From: Petrosia ficiformis | Lineage: Eukaryota > Porifera > Demospongiae > Haplosclerida > Petrosiidae | Assembly: GCA_947044365.1 (NCBI GenBank) | Contig: OX345639.1 | Location: 2,367,001 to 2,431,000, forward strand | Reading direction: 5' to 3' | DNA length: 64,000 nt | In this document: one piece after another, positions 23,276 through 35,215 of the stretch | How positions within the stretch are numbered: position 1 is the first letter of the stretch | How the letters are laid out: the number at the start of each line of letters is the position of its first letter | The notes under the pieces: generated by a model | Databases searched by the model: none | What the model saw: the letters and a program-made list of their open reading frames with translations, nothing else | What the model was told of the DNA's origin: nothing | Position numbers and translations under genes: made by a program

Positions 23276-23654
23276 TTATATTTTCATTTTTCAGTAGCTC
23301 TCAATATGACATCTCAGCTTTAGTATAATTATATTTGCTGAACTTATTGATTTGTTATGGGAACTAACGCTTGTTGTATGATACTAGTAACTACATTTAA
23401 TTATTTCATGAGATGATAATTCCTGTTGAGGCATGTGATGTGTACCCAAGTAACATTGTTCAATGGCAGAAATATATTAAGGGGTCAGGGGCTATTGTCA
23501 CAGTGACTTCTTGTGTTTCAGACTTTACACAAATAAATAAAATATGATATATTACATTATTACATTAAAAATACCATTATTATTCAAAAAAAGTGAAATT
23601 TGAAAGAAAACAAATGTACAAAAACAGAAATAAACTACATAAAGAAATTAAAAA

Positions 23655-23905
23655 GAAATTGAAGTCTTCTGGACTGGAGTACTGGATGAGGTAGAGTGGA
23701 ATTGGAGACTGGAACTGGAACACTGGAGATGTAGGATGGAACCGGAGCAGGTAGACTGGAACTGAAGCACTGGATGAGGCAGACTGCGTGGAACCAAAGC
23801 ACTGGATGAGGTAGAGTGGATCTGAAGCACTGGATGAGGTAGAAAGGAACCGTAGCACTGGATCAGGAAGACTGGAACTGGAGCACTAGATGAGGTAGGC
23901 CAGAA
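23655..23905. repeat. Degenerate minisatellite, GCACTGGATGAGGTAGA unit
   Basis: Imperfect tandem array of units containing ACTGGAACTGGAGCACTGGATGAGG-like words, about 25-40 bases long and irregular. It begins at the 3' end of the minus-strand gene that stops at 23886. Two open frames on the minus strand through it are repeat artefacts. Confidence 0.75.
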
Positions 23906-24863
23906 CTGCCCCACACGGGGCTGGATATAGTGACTTGAAGAGACCACCGGCATCCCCAACATGGGCATTGGTATACTCATTCTCCTGCATTCCTACAACC
24001 ATAATCCATCTATACAGCCATGATCTATCTATTTATCGATCTATCTATGCATCAATCCATTTATCTATCTGTCCATCCGTCTATCTGACCTTCAATTCCA
24101 AATTCCAAAGCTGCTTTTTTGAGTTTGTCTCTTCGCTTTAGTTCATAACAAATTTCTCCCAGCTGTTCTGGTAACAAACAAACATCAAAGATACATACAG
24201 TGATTATCAACAACTCATTTTTTGTTGTTTCTCTCTCAACATCAGATATTTTATTATCATAAGTTTTCAAATCTTCTAACTGAGCAGTATCAGAGAGCTA
24301 GGACATTTTCATAACACAGTATAACCGATTCGCATTGAAAACTAAGGTCTAATTAACTAATTCCTACAACCTTCACTAATATACTATTATCATGTCACAG
24401 TTATTGTCAGTTCATGAATATCTAACTACTTATTTCCCATAACCTTCAAACTCAATACTAATATACTATCATTTTGTCACAGGGTTCATAAAAAATTTAA
24501 ATATTATTCCATCACTGAATAGTGACTACATTAGCATTATATATAGGATCAACTGGAATACGTAGCACCTCATAAAGGTAAATGTCCTAATCCCACTATG
24601 TATATTTAATGGGTACTATGGATTCAAGCTCATCGATCATGATATTCATGGCTAAACTGGTTCTCACAACAAATCTACCATAAGACTACTATTTGATCTA
24701 GACCCTATGATCTTGGAAATATGTACTGCACATTAACAGTGATTTCATAATAAAATTAATATATATTCACTTGATGATAAAATTGTTTATTCCACTCAAT
24801 TTGTCTGTAAATACACATTTTTGATAATGGTTCAAGTCTACAAGTTCACTATGAGCACGTTCT
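23886..24863 (-). CDS. Unrecognised small protein with coiled-coil character
   Basis: I do not recognise this gene. Best-supported exons: 24090-24297 (acceptor CCTAG, donor GTCAGA) and 23886-23992 (acceptor TTGTAG), which join in phase and stop at 23886-23888. Their product contains DTAQLEDLKTYDNKISDVER, LLPEQLGEICYELKRRDKLK and a C-terminal DAGGLFKSLYPAPCGAV. Its first half is charged and helix-favouring. A further upstream exon at about 24815-24863 (RAHSELVDLNHYQKC, donor GTATTT) fits the required phase 0, but the initiator ATG was not found. An alternative read of that exon through to 24770 is possible. A vesicle or cytoskeletal adaptor is imaginable, but nothing shows it. The gene is convergent with the RhoGAP gene. 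Confidence 0.45.
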
Positions 24864-24974
24864 CTATGTTAACAATGCACAGTACTGCAACTTCGTTTGG
24901 ATGCAGTCAGAGTGAAGACGCTCACTCTACATAATTAACCCCTTACTGATCCAACTCCACGTGGTGATATACGC
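24864..24974. promoter_or_regulatory. Short divergent interval with CACGTG E-box
   Basis: About 110 bp between a minus-strand and a plus-strand coding-like unit. It has CCACGTGG (E-box core at 24958-24963) and is less AT-rich than its surroundings. Promoter function is inferred from position. Confidence 0.35.
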
Positions 24975-25258
24975 ATGCTCAGTTATCTACCCCGCGTCCG
25001 CCAAATTAATGACAAAAAGCTTGTGCAGAGTCAGTACAAGACAGTGGAGCTCTCTGAATTGCTGGAGGTAGTGTGCTCTTTAGTGTCTGTGCTAAATTCT
25101 ATTTTTACGAAATTGTATGCATACAAATTTACTTTTCTTTTTTATATAGCAAGTGCGAGTCAAGATACTCATGGAATTGTTTCCAGTACTAGTTAGAGCT
25201 CTGAATCGGTTTCCAGTGGATGGCTGCTGTACACTACCTGCCCATAGCAGCCTACTAG
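24975..25258 (+). CDS. Unrecognised two-exon coding-like unit
   Basis: ATG at 24975 opens exon 24975-25067 (31 codons, donor GTAGTG). It joins in phase to 25150-25258 (acceptor TATATAG, donor GTGAGA). The product is about 67 residues with RVRQINDKKLVQSQYKTVEL and QVRVKILMELFPVLVRAL, ending near TLPAHSSLLG. If the last donor is not used, the frame runs on to a TAG at about 25291. A decayed copy of both exons and the intron lies at 33255-33510 with frame-breaking changes. No family recognised. Reading across the intron in phase is the main support. Non-coding transcript or gene fragment remain possible. Confidence 0.3.
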
Positions 25259-25729
25259 GTGAGATGTTAAAGCATGTATGTCTTAACTAGACAATAGCTA
25301 TGCTACATGTGCTTGACTGAAAAACCATGGAAAATATAATGTATGTAGCTCAGCTATATATCTCCTAACAGGTTGTAGCCAGCTTTGGTTTAATGTTGTC
25401 TGTGAATGCTCAACTAGGTAATTACTATACAACATATGCTGGGGAAAAGTGTGTATAACGTGTTGAGTATTTCAGTTTATCACTGCCAGCCAAATGAAGA
25501 TGTCAATTGCAGCCTATAGCTTTACTAAGTGCATTGCTGGCAAAAAAAATGTATGTATTATTATAAACTTTAGCATTTTATTTATTAATATTGTACGTAA
25601 AAAGGAGTCAGGCTATGTAGCATTGTTTAGTAACAGTATGTATGCTAACTATTTAGACGCTTTGTTTATTTGAAGCCTATTGTATTTAATTGTCTGGCTG
25701 TGTTGGTAAATAATGGGAACATGTCCTCA

Positions 25730-25935
25730 ATACTAGGGTGTAGGGTTTATCATGCCTAATATGGGCATAAGCATAGGAAAGATGATAGGAATGAGGAGCA
25801 CCAAATGGGCACTGAGTTAATATCACTAAAGTCTTTGCCCAATATTTGGAGGAGGACTGGGAATGTGCCCACTGTACCTCCCTGGTTCCTACGTTTATGA
25901 TAGGCTGATGTACTTTCCCTACCAAGAAAACCATT
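25730..25935. repeat. GC-richer transposon-like remnant
   Basis: A segment of unusual composition for this neighbourhood, with ACCTCCCTGGTTCCTACG and CCCAATATTTGGAGGAGG, and overlapping open frames on the minus strand. I take it as a repeat end or remnant because no exon structure is present. No partner copy in the window. Confidence 0.3.
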
Positions 25936-27109
25936 GTTCATAATAATTATATTGATATATCCATCAAGTGTATGATTATTGTGGGTTATTTTTGAAAGCC
26001 GAGTCATTATCCATTGCTGGATATTGTCAATGCTGGATAGATATTTCAATTACATCCAGTTGCTAATTTGCCAAATGAATAGACACTACCTTTTTATATT
26101 ATTGCTTGTTAATGTTTAAATAGCTGTATTATAATAATTGTAAATATTTATACTGTGTACTGTGTAATTAACAATCGATTATTAATAATATAGCATGTTT
26201 TACAAGAGCTGTAAATAATATTAGTGATTTCTAGCTGTAGTAGTATTAATATTGTTTAGTATTGTATAGTATTATATTTGTATATTTCAGACTTTGTACT
26301 GTGTAACCATCAATTATTAATAATTTATGAAAAAATTAAAGCTGCATTCAATGTTAGTAATGTAATTATTTCTAGCTGTAGTAGTATTAATATTGGATGT
26401 TAAATAAATAACTGTAGTTTTGGTGATCAATAAAGATAAAAAGTATTGTGTCAAAATAATTTTATATGTTTATTTTTATTCTTATATTGTTTATTTATTG
26501 ATTGTTGTTTTGTATTGTAATAATAACAATTATTATTGTAAAATTTATAGATTATTGTTTTAATGAAGTAGTCAGACAAAGGGACTAGTTTCAAACAGCC
26601 ACTATTGTTGTATTTATGTAGCTATTGTGTCTGTTGAGGGGACTAAACTAAATTGTGAAGTAACTGTCCATGTTATATATATATATACTTGTAGCCTTTT
26701 GTCTGCTTAGGAAGGTAACTAGAGTCAACTCACTTGTGTAGCCATGAGAAAATGTACTATAATCATGTGTTGCATGTAATAATCTACTGTAATGATATAA
26801 TAACAAAAACTGTCCACATGTTTTCCCAGTTATTAAATTAATTTAGTGAATTAAAAGTCACAATGCCTTACTAAGAGGTAGTTATAGTTTACTAAAACAA
26901 CACTAGTGTTTATTAATTGTTTATTATTTATTTTTATTGTTACGTTATCATAATAATTACTGACAGGTCTAATGAATGCTTGAATTATTTAAACAATATA
27001 TCTTGCTTTTAGGAAGGAACTAGGTCAAACTCATATTTTCAACATATAAAAAATATTACATGTCATTATATAGCTCACAATTCTTCATTGCTCTTTCTTT
27101 ATTACAAAC
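25936..27109. other. AT-rich non-coding stretch
   Basis: Runs of TTATTAATAAT, TTTATTATT and similar words. No splice-linked open frames and no repeats with partners recognised. A near-duplicate pair (TAGCTGTAGTAGTATTAATATT at about 26234 and 26372) is the only structure seen. Confidence 0.6.
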
Positions 27110-27455
27110 GTTTTTATTATTTTTCAGCTACTGATGTTATGTGTTTTGGGTACTAGTGATACTACAGTTGTGAGCTTCCTGTATCTCATGTTTTGATGAT
27201 GCTACCAACAGTTGCAGACATCCTGTATTGATGTGATATGGAGCTGTTAATCTGACGTATTCAATCGTATGATCTATAATGTATAATTACTTGCTAAATG
27301 TAATACTAAGTGTAATTTATAATGTATTATTTTTATGTATGTATATTATATAATTATATAATTATCATGTATGTAACATGACCTCAGTATTACCTAGGTG
27401 AGGTACTGGGGCTTGTATAGATCATGTATTGCATCGCGCCAAATAGCGTTGCGCC
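27110..27455 (+). repeat. Segmental duplicate block B, copy 1
   Basis: Almost identical to 30380-30770. Contains, in order, an acceptor-like TATTTTTCAG, GATACTACAGTTGTG, GTTGCAGACATCCTG, ATATGGAGCTGTTAATCTG, GTAACATGACCTCAG and AAATAGCGTTGCGCCAAAT. It is followed by the GATAAGTAT array. The acceptor-like site and later AATAAA make a duplicated non-coding terminal exon possible. No ORF. Confidence 0.8.
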
Positions 27456-27985
27456 AAATAGATAAGTATGCACCACACACTATAGATATGTATGCACTAC
27501 ACAATATTATAGATAAGTATGCACATACACTATAGATAAGTATTATAGATAAGTATGCACCATACACTATAGATAAGTATTATAGATAAGTATGCACCAT
27601 ACACTATAGATAAGTATTATAGATAAGTATGAACCATACACTATAGATAAGTATTATAGATAAGTATGCACCATACACTATAGATAAGTATTATAGATAA
27701 GTATGCACATACACTATAGATAAGTATTATAGATAAGTATGCACCATACACTATAGATAAGTATTATAGATAAGTATGCACCATACACTATAGATAAGTA
27801 TTATAGATAAGTATGCACCATACACTATAGATAAGTATTATAGATAAGTATGCACATACACTATAGATAAGTATTATAGATAAGTATGCACCATACACTA
27901 TAGATAAGTATTATAGATAAGTATGAACCATACACTATAGATAAGTATTATAGATAAGTATGCACATACACTATAGATAAGTACA
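27456..27985. repeat. Tandem array of ATAGATAAGTAT(GCACCATACACT) units
   Basis: About 12 higher-order units of roughly 43-44 bases, alternating ATAGATAAGTATT and ATAGATAAGTATGCACCATACACT. The same array is much shorter in the second block copy (30750-30862), so copy number changed after or with the segmental duplication. Confidence 0.9.
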
Positions 27986-28100
27986 CTATTTGTGGGGTAA
28001 TTTATGTCTGTTCGTCATTTTTGAAATAAAACCTTTAAAACCGGTTTGAAAAACCTGTATGTCCTGTTTGTCTTTGTTTGTTCAATGGCTCCCAAGAGAC
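27986..28100 (+). repeat. Block C copy 1 with AATAAA
   Basis: ATTTGTGGGGTAATTTATG, TTTTTGAAATAAAAC, AAACCGGTTTGAAAAACCTG; repeated nearly exactly at 30862-30965. AATAAA at about 28025 could serve as a poly(A) signal for a transcript ending in block B-C. Confidence 0.75.
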
Positions 28101-28159
28101 CAAATTTTATAATTGATGTATGTGTGCTAATTTTTGTAACTATAACATGTATTGTATTG

Positions 28160-29010
28160 TATATTATATGTATTGTACTGTACTGTAGGATAGCATAGCC
28201 AATCTAGTGGGACTGTGACCATCCCAAGAAGCTTCCTAGAATTTAGTATTAATGAACATTAATGTTAGCCTCTTTAAATAATATTTGATACAGTAGTACT
28301 AAGCATAAGAGTAGTATATACACAATGATTGAACTAGTAAGCATGAGATACTCAGCTGAAGCTTATAGATTGAAGTATGTAGTGAGCATAATATGCCATT
28401 TACAATAGTATCCACTATTGGCATACCTAAATGAAGTGCATAGTAGTGAGCATTATATATCATTTAGCCAAAGCTTTATCATGCTATTGTATGTATATTA
28501 TATGTATTGTACTGTATTGTAGGATAGCATAGCCAATCTAGTGGGACTGTGATCATCCCAAGAAGCTTCCTAGAATTTAGTATAAATGAGCATTAATGTT
28601 AGCTTTAAATAATATTTGATACAGTAGTACTAAGCATAATAGTAGTATACACATCAATTCTAAGCATTTACAATAGTATCCACTATTGAGGTTGAACTAG
28701 TAAGCATGAGATACTGAAGCTTATAGATTGAAGTATGTAGTGAGTATAATATGCATTTAAAATAGTGTCCACTATTGGCATACCTGATTGAAGTGTATAG
28801 TAGTGAGCATTATATATCATTTAGCCAAAGCTATTCATCAAGCATAATAATTATCAGTTGAGCCTAAGCTTTATATTTCAGAATATTTCTAAACATTTTC
28901 ACATAGATTCACCTGTTGCTGAACTACCATAATAACGGGCTATAGCTAGTCCACTATCTTGTTCGTCCACAGCTTTGTGATGTCCTGACGTACAAGGTAA
29001 GACAAAGCAC
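28160..29010 (+). repeat. Blocks D (two units) and E, copy 1
   Basis: D units begin GTAGGATAGCATAGCC and contain CCCAAGAAGCTTCCTAGAA, TTTGATACAGTAGTACTAAGC and ACTATTGGCATACCTGA. Copies start near 28185 and 28515 here, and near 31055, 31375 and 31815 later. Block E (28905-29010: CACCTGTTGCTGAACTACC, ACTATCTTGTTCGTCCAC) recurs at 32188-32290 and, shortened, at 32750-32825. No ORF. Confidence 0.75.
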
Positions 29011-29509
29011 ATACCATCCTCAGGATTTCATCTTTTACCTGTTAATTATCACAGATGTGGAGTAGCTTAGCCTGTTTGATGTACTATTTTCTTGATGACT
29101 TCTAAGGATTCCATTCAAACTATATAAATAGAAATATATACTATAAATAGAAATATATAAGTTAGAATAGATAGATCTATAATGTATTATGAGTAACTGT
29201 AAATATCATAATTAACTGTACACATTGAACTATAGATAGATTTCATGTATTGTTCCTATCATGTATATATACCTGTAAATTGAAAGGTAAGTAGATTATA
29301 TATAATAGTAAGGTAGAGTATGTAATAAGTACTGTAGATATTATAATAGTACTTTATAACTTTTATTTTATGTAATATGTACATGTACTTTTCTTTTCTG
29401 TAACTTTGCATGTATTAATATATGTATTAATATACTATATTGTAGTGTAGTGTAGGATGTGTAAACGAATAATTTGAACTACACAAGATTGAAGCAATTA
29501 GAGCTTAGT

Positions 29510-29960
29510 GTGTTACCTGAATATCGAGCCTTTAGAGAGTAGTGAGCATGTAATATTTATGATAGCGTGTTGCCTGAATATCAAGCCTTTAGAGACTAGT
29601 GAGCATGTAATATTTATGATAGCGTGTTGCCTGAATATCAAGCCTTTAGAGACTAGTGAGCATGTAATATTTATGATAGCGTGTTGCCTGAATATCGAGC
29701 CTTTAGAGACTAGTGAGCATGTAATATTTATGATAGCGTGTTGCCTGAATATCAAGCCTATAGTGAGCATGTAATATTTATGATAGCGTGTTGCCTGAAT
29801 ATCAAGCCTATAGTGAGCATGTAATATTTATGATAGCGTGTTGCCTGAATATCAAGCCTATAGTGAGCATGTAATATTTATGATAGCGTGTTGCCTGAAT
29901 ATCAAGCCTATAGTGAGCATGTAATATTTATGATAGCATGTTGCACGAATATCAAGCCTA
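29510..29960. repeat. Tandem array F, 54-62-bp unit
   Basis: Eight to nine units of GTGTTGCCTGAATATCAAGC plus TAGTGAGCATGTAATATTTA. The first four are about 62 bases and the rest 54, because TTTAGAGAC is missing. Diverged copies reappear at 32485-32670 and 33045-33245. Open frames on both strands here are produced by the unit length. Confidence 0.9.
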
Positions 29961-29979
29961 TAGAAGTAAATATTTGAAT

Positions 29980-30150
29980 TTTTCTTTGAAGACAAAGCTT
30001 TGTGCCTTGAAGATGAGGTTTTGCTTCGAAGATCCAGCTTTGTGCTTCAAATACCAAGCTTTGTGCCTTGAAGATCAAGTTTTGTGTCTCGAACGAACAT
30101 CAAGCTGTGTGCCTCAAAGATCAAGCTTTGTGTCTCGAATTAAGCATATG
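29980..30150. repeat. Short degenerate tandem repeat, GAAGATCAAGCTTTGTGCCTT unit
   Basis: Six imperfect units of about 27-30 bases after array F. One frame stays open through it (product rich in Cys/Leu/Glu), as expected for a repeat with few stops. I do not call a gene. Confidence 0.7.
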
Positions 30151-30379
30151 GTAACTGTCCCACCTACCTCAATATGCTGTGTTGCTTTCTCTGCTAAGGG
30201 GTGAGCTAGATTTCATATAATAATTATGTACTGTATAATAATTAAGATGTGTATATATTTAATGTGCTGTGTTACATTTTGTCTGCTAAGGGGGGAGCTG
30301 GTTATACTATAATATGTACTACTATATAGTAATCATTACACAGTACACATTACGTAGTTCACAATTCTTCATCACTCAT

Positions 30380-30965
30380 TATTACAAACTTTTATCTGTT
30401 AATTTTCAGGTACTGATGTAATGGGTTTCCTATACCTCGGGTACTAATGACACTACAGTTGTGGTCTCCTGTATCTTGGGTTCTGATGATGCTACCTACA
30501 GTTGCAGACATCCTGTATTGATGTGATATGGAGCTGTTAATCTGACGTATTCAATCGTATGATCTATAATGTATAATTACTTGCTAAATGTAATACTAAG
30601 TGTAATTTATAATGTATTATTTTCATGTATGTATATTATATAATTATATAATTATCATGTATGTAACATGACCTCAGTATTACCTAGGTGAGGTACTGGG
30701 GCTTGTATAGATCATGTATTGCATTGTGCTAAATAGCGTTGCGCCAAATAGATAAGTATGTAATATAAATAAGTATGCACCACACACTATAGATAAGTAT
30801 GTAATATAAATAAGTATGCACCACACACTATAGATAAGTATAGATAAGTATGCACATACACTATTTGTGGGGTAATTTATGTCTGTTTGTCATTTTTGAA
30901 ATAAAACTTGTAAAACCGGTTTGAAAAACCTGTATGTCCTGTTTGTCTTTGTTTGTTGTCTCCCG
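30380..30965 (+). repeat. Segmental duplicate blocks B and C, copy 2
   Basis: Second copy of 27110-28100. Block B 30380-30770 is nearly identical. The intervening GATAAGTAT array is cut to about 110 bases. Block C 30862-30965 again has AATAAA and AAACCGGTTTGAAAAACC. High identity marks a recent duplication. Confidence 0.85.
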
Positions 30966-31009
30966 AGAGACTAATTTTTATTAATGATGTATGTGTACTA
31001 ATTTTTGTA

Positions 31010-33245
31010 CATATAACATGTATTGTATGTATACTATATGTATTGTACTGTAGTGTAGGATAGCATAGCCTATATCTAGTGGGACTATGACCATCCCAAA
31101 AAGCTTCCTAGAATTTAGTATTAATAAGCATTAATGTTAGCTTTAATTAATTTTTGATACAGTAGTACTAAGCATAATAGATTGAACTAGTGAGCATTAG
31201 ATATTCAGGTTAACCTTCACAGTACTTATTGATTGAAGCATGTAGTGAGTATAATATGCATTTAAAATAGTGTCCACTATTGGCATAGCTGATTGAAGTG
31301 TATAGTAGTGAGCATTATATATCATTTAGCCAAAGCTTTATCACATATATATCATATAACATGCTATTGTATTGTAGGATAGCATAGCCCATCTAATGGG
31401 ACCGTCATCATTCCAAGAAGCTTCCTAGAATTTAGTATCAATGAGCATTTGATACAGTAGTACTAAGCATAAAAATAGTATATACACAATATATAATAGA
31501 TTGAACTAGTAAGCATTAGATATTTAGCTGAAACTTTACAGTACTTTTAGATTGAAGCATGTAGTTAGCATAATATGCATTTACATTAGTATCAAATATT
31601 GAACGTAATAGATTGAAGCATCAGATATTCAACTGAAGCTTATAGATTGAATGTAATTATAGTTAGTAGTTAGCATAATATGCATTTACAATAGTATCCA
31701 CTATTGGCATAGCTGATTGAAGTGTATAGCAGTGAGCATTATATATCATTTAGCCAAAGCTTTATCACATATAACATGCTATTGTATGTATATTATATGT
31801 ATTGTATTGTATTGTAGGATAGCATAGCCCATCTAGTGGGACTGTGATCATCCCAAGAAGTTTCCTAGAATTTAGCATTAATGTTAGCTTTAAATAATAT
31901 TTGATACAGTAGTACTAAGCATAATAGTAGTATACACATCAATTCTAACTATTTACAATAGTATCCACTATTGAGGTTGAACTAGTAAGCATGAGATACT
32001 GAAGCTTATAGATTGAAGTATGTAGTGAGCATAATATGCATTTAAAATAGTGTCCACTATTGGCATACCTGATTGAAGTGTATAGGAGTGAGCATTATAT
32101 ATCATTTAGCCAAAGCTTTAGAGTATTTATCAAGCATAATAATTATCAGTTGATTCTAAGCTTCATATTTCCAAACATTTCCACATAGATCCACCTGTTG
32201 CTGAACTACCATAATAACGGGCTATAGCCAGTCCACTATCTTGTTCGTCCACAGCTTTGTGACATCCTGATGTACAAGGTTAAACAAGATGAATTGCTGC
32301 AATCTCATCATGTATCTGTTACTTTTCATAGGTATGGAGTAGCTTAGCCTGTTTGATGTACCCTTCTCCATTGATGTTCTCCAGACTTTGTGAGAATTAT
32401 TATAAGCAATAATGTGTATATTTGTTAGAGATACATGACTAGGTCCAAAGTTGAGGAATGTTCTGAATTGACAACAAATTGTGGACATCAAGCCTTTAGA
32501 GAGTAGTGAGCATGAAATATTTGATAGCGTGTTGCCTAAATATCAAGCCTTTGGTGAGCATGCAATAGTTGATAGCGTGTAGATATCAAGCCTTTAGAGA
32601 ATAGTGAGCATGGAATATTTATGATAGCGTGTTGGCTGAATATCAAGCCTTTAGAGAGTAGTGAGCATGTATTGAGCTTTATAGTAGTATAATTATATAG
32701 TAGTGTAAGGTGTATCATTCAGGCTTAAGCTTCATAGAGATAGTACAGATTTTCTACCATAACGCTAATCCATTATCTTGTTCATCCACAACTTTGTGAT
32801 GTCCTGATGTACAAGGTAAAACAAGATGAATTGCGGGGATCTCATCATGTATCTTAATTTTCATAGGAAAGGAGTATAGCTTAGCCTGTTTGATGTACTT
32901 TTCTCCATTGATGTTCTCCAGACTTTGTGAGAACTATTATAAGCAATAATGTGTATATTTGATAATAGAGTGACACGACTAGGCTTATAGGTCCAGGATA
33001 AATAAACATTGAATATTCTGAATTAACCATTAAATTGTGGACATCAAGACTTTAGAGAGTAGTGAGCATGAAATATTTGATAGTGTGTTGCCTGAATATC
33101 AAGCTTTTAGTGAGCATGAAATAATTGTTGCCTTAATATCAAGCCTTTAGAAGTAGTGAGCATGAAATATTTGATAGCGTGTTGTCTGAATATCTAGCCT
33201 TTAGAGAATAGTCAGCATGAAATATTTGATAGTGTGTTGCTTTTA
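31010..33245 (+). repeat. Repeated blocks D, E and F, later copies
   Basis: Three D units (about 31010-31370, 31371-31770, 31771-32160), block E (32188-32290; partial 32750-32825), the linked CTTCTCCATTGATGTTCTCCAG segment (32365 and 32900), and F-array fragments (32485-32670, 33045-33245). The order D-E-F matches the first copy set, so the whole district grew by repeated local duplication. No gene seen. Confidence 0.7.
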
Positions 33246-33254
33246 GAGGGTAGT

Positions 33255-33510
33255 GAGCTACAACAGTGTATTGCCTGATATAAGAAGACAGTGGAGTTCT
33301 CTGAATTTTTGGAGGTAATTTATTTATCTCTAGATCTGTAGTGTCTGTGCTAAATGTTGTATCGTAGTAATAATTTATGAAATTGTATACATACACCTTT
33401 ACTTTCTTTATAGCAAGTGTGGGTTTAGATATTTTCAGAGTGGATGGCTGCTGTACACTACCTGACCATAGCAGTCTACAAGGCGATATATTAAAGAATG
33501 TATGTCTCAA
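33255..33510 (+). pseudogene. Decayed copy of the 24975-25258 exon pair
   Basis: Same order as 24990-25280: AAGACAGTGGAGTTCTCTGAA then GGAGGTA, an intron with ATTGTATACATACA, TTTATAGCAAGTG, and GGATGGCTGCTGTACACTACC plus CATAGCAGTCTAC. The middle of the second exon is deleted and the exon 2 donor is lost, so the coding frame is broken. Confidence 0.65.
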
Positions 33511-33529
33511 CTATTTTATAGATGTTAAT

Positions 33530-34140
33530 TTTCCTTAGTTGCTAATTGTCTATCCAGTACTACTGGCCTGCTGAATGCTGTATTGTGACTGTTTCTAGAT
33601 GCTGAAATCTTCAACTGTATGTTATATATAATCAATAATGTATAATGGTAATGTAATCTAGTAAGTGTAATACAATGTATTTATTTAATGTATGTGTATT
33701 ATATAATTATAAATGACTTTAGTATACCAAAGGTGAGGTACTGTGGCATGTAGCAGTACAATTTCTTTACAAGAGTCCATGTCAGAGCTACCTGTCTTTG
33801 CAAGCAGCAGACTCTGCTTTATGATAACTACTCTAAATTATAGGGCTCTAAATACTTCATTTGAGGAAAAAATTGAAAACAATATTGAATTGAAATAGTG
33901 CATTAATTCATAATTGTTTATATTTGAAATTCTGTGGTATACCAGAGCTCTAAATACTTCATTTCCAACCAGATGAGAAAAAAAATAAGAAATAATTATA
34001 TAATAATAATAATATTATAAAAATTAATGATGAATAGCATATAAATGGTAATTGTGGAATTAAAATGAATATTTGAGACTGAAGGGGGCCTCCTGAATAC
34101 TTTATTCCAACTAAACGAGTAAATAACGAGAAGTAATATT
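33530..34140. other. AT-rich non-coding stretch
   Basis: Contains two loose repeats of GCTCTAAATACTTCATTT (33845 and 33950) and a related CTGAATACTTTATTCCAAC. Nothing else recognised. Confidence 0.5.
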
Positions 34141-34379
34141 ATTATGTAACTGAACAATATGTATATGTACATGTGACAAGTGTACTATATGTTTAAAGAC
34201 GTGTATATATTATACGTACATGTCATCATTGTTTATACATGAAATAACAGTAACTAACATCATATTCTAAGACACGTATGTACACATCACTATATTATGT
34301 GTGACAGTGTTTCAAGATGTGTATGTATATGTCATGCATGTGACAATGTACTATGTGCTACAATCCTATAACTAAACAA

Positions 34380-35215
34380 TACATTTTTAGACAGACATGT
34401 ATGTACATGTCATCATATTATCATGTGACAGTATATTATGTGTTTACAATCTTATAACTGAACAATATATTTTTAGACAGACATGTATGTTCATGTCATC
34501 GCATTATTATGTGACAGTATATTTATGTGTCTACAATCCTATAACTGAACAATATGTTTTTAGACAGACATGTATGTACATGTCATCGTATTATCATGTG
34601 ACAGTATATTTATGTGTCTACAATCCTATAACTGAACAATATGTTTATGTATGTACATGTTATCATATTATCATGTGACAGTATATTGTGTGTTTACAAT
34701 CCTATAACTGAACAATATGTTTTTAGACAGACATGTATGTACATGTTATCATATTATCATGTGACAGTATATTGTGTGTTTACAATCCTATAACTGAACA
34801 ATATGTTTTTAGACAGACATGTATGTTCATGTCATCGCATTATTATGACAGTATATTTATGTGTCTACAATCCTATAACTGAACAATATGTTTTTAGACA
34901 GACATGTATGTACATGTCATCGTATTATCATGTGACAGTATATTTATGTGTCTACAATCCTATAACTGAACAATATGTTTTTAGACAGACATGTATGTAC
35001 ATGTTATCATATTATCATGTGACAGTATATTGTGTGTTTACAATCCTATAACTGAACAATATGTTTTTAGACAGACATGTATGTACATGTCATCATATTA
35101 TCATGTGACAGTATATTTATGTGTCTACAATCCTATAACTGAACAATATATTTTCAGACAGATATGTATGTACATGTCATCATATTATCATGTGATAGTG
35201 TAATCTGTAAACTTA
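34380..35215. repeat. Satellite-like tandem array, ~86-90-bp unit
   Basis: About ten units of TTTAGACAGACATGTATGTAC, CATATTATCATGTGACAG, TATATTTATGTGTCTACAATC and CTATAACTGAACAATATG. Diverged units continue to both sides (34140-34380 and 35215-35560), a gradient typical of unequal exchange. Several open frames across it are artefacts. Confidence 0.9.

Noticed and set aside
23580..23980. Two overlapping minus-strand ORFs rich in Ser/Pro/Val
   Set aside because: Frames of the degenerate minisatellite. The splice-consistent frame of the minus-strand gene stops at 23886 instead.
25756..26049. 97-codon minus-strand ORF
   Set aside because: It overlaps a second open frame in a GC-richer remnant; no splice partners and no recognisable domain, so treated as repeat-derived.
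27456..27985. Regular repeats that could suggest a CRISPR array
   Set aside because: Units are contiguous tandem repeats with no unique spacers, in an intron-bearing eukaryotic genome.
29508..29774. Repetitive ORFs on both strands
   Set aside because: They are generated by the 62-bp tandem array F; both strands are open for the same reason.
34397..35203. Series of similar ORFs (VYNPITEQYVFRQT-type)
   Set aside because: Translation of the 86-90-bp satellite; no start context, no splice structure.
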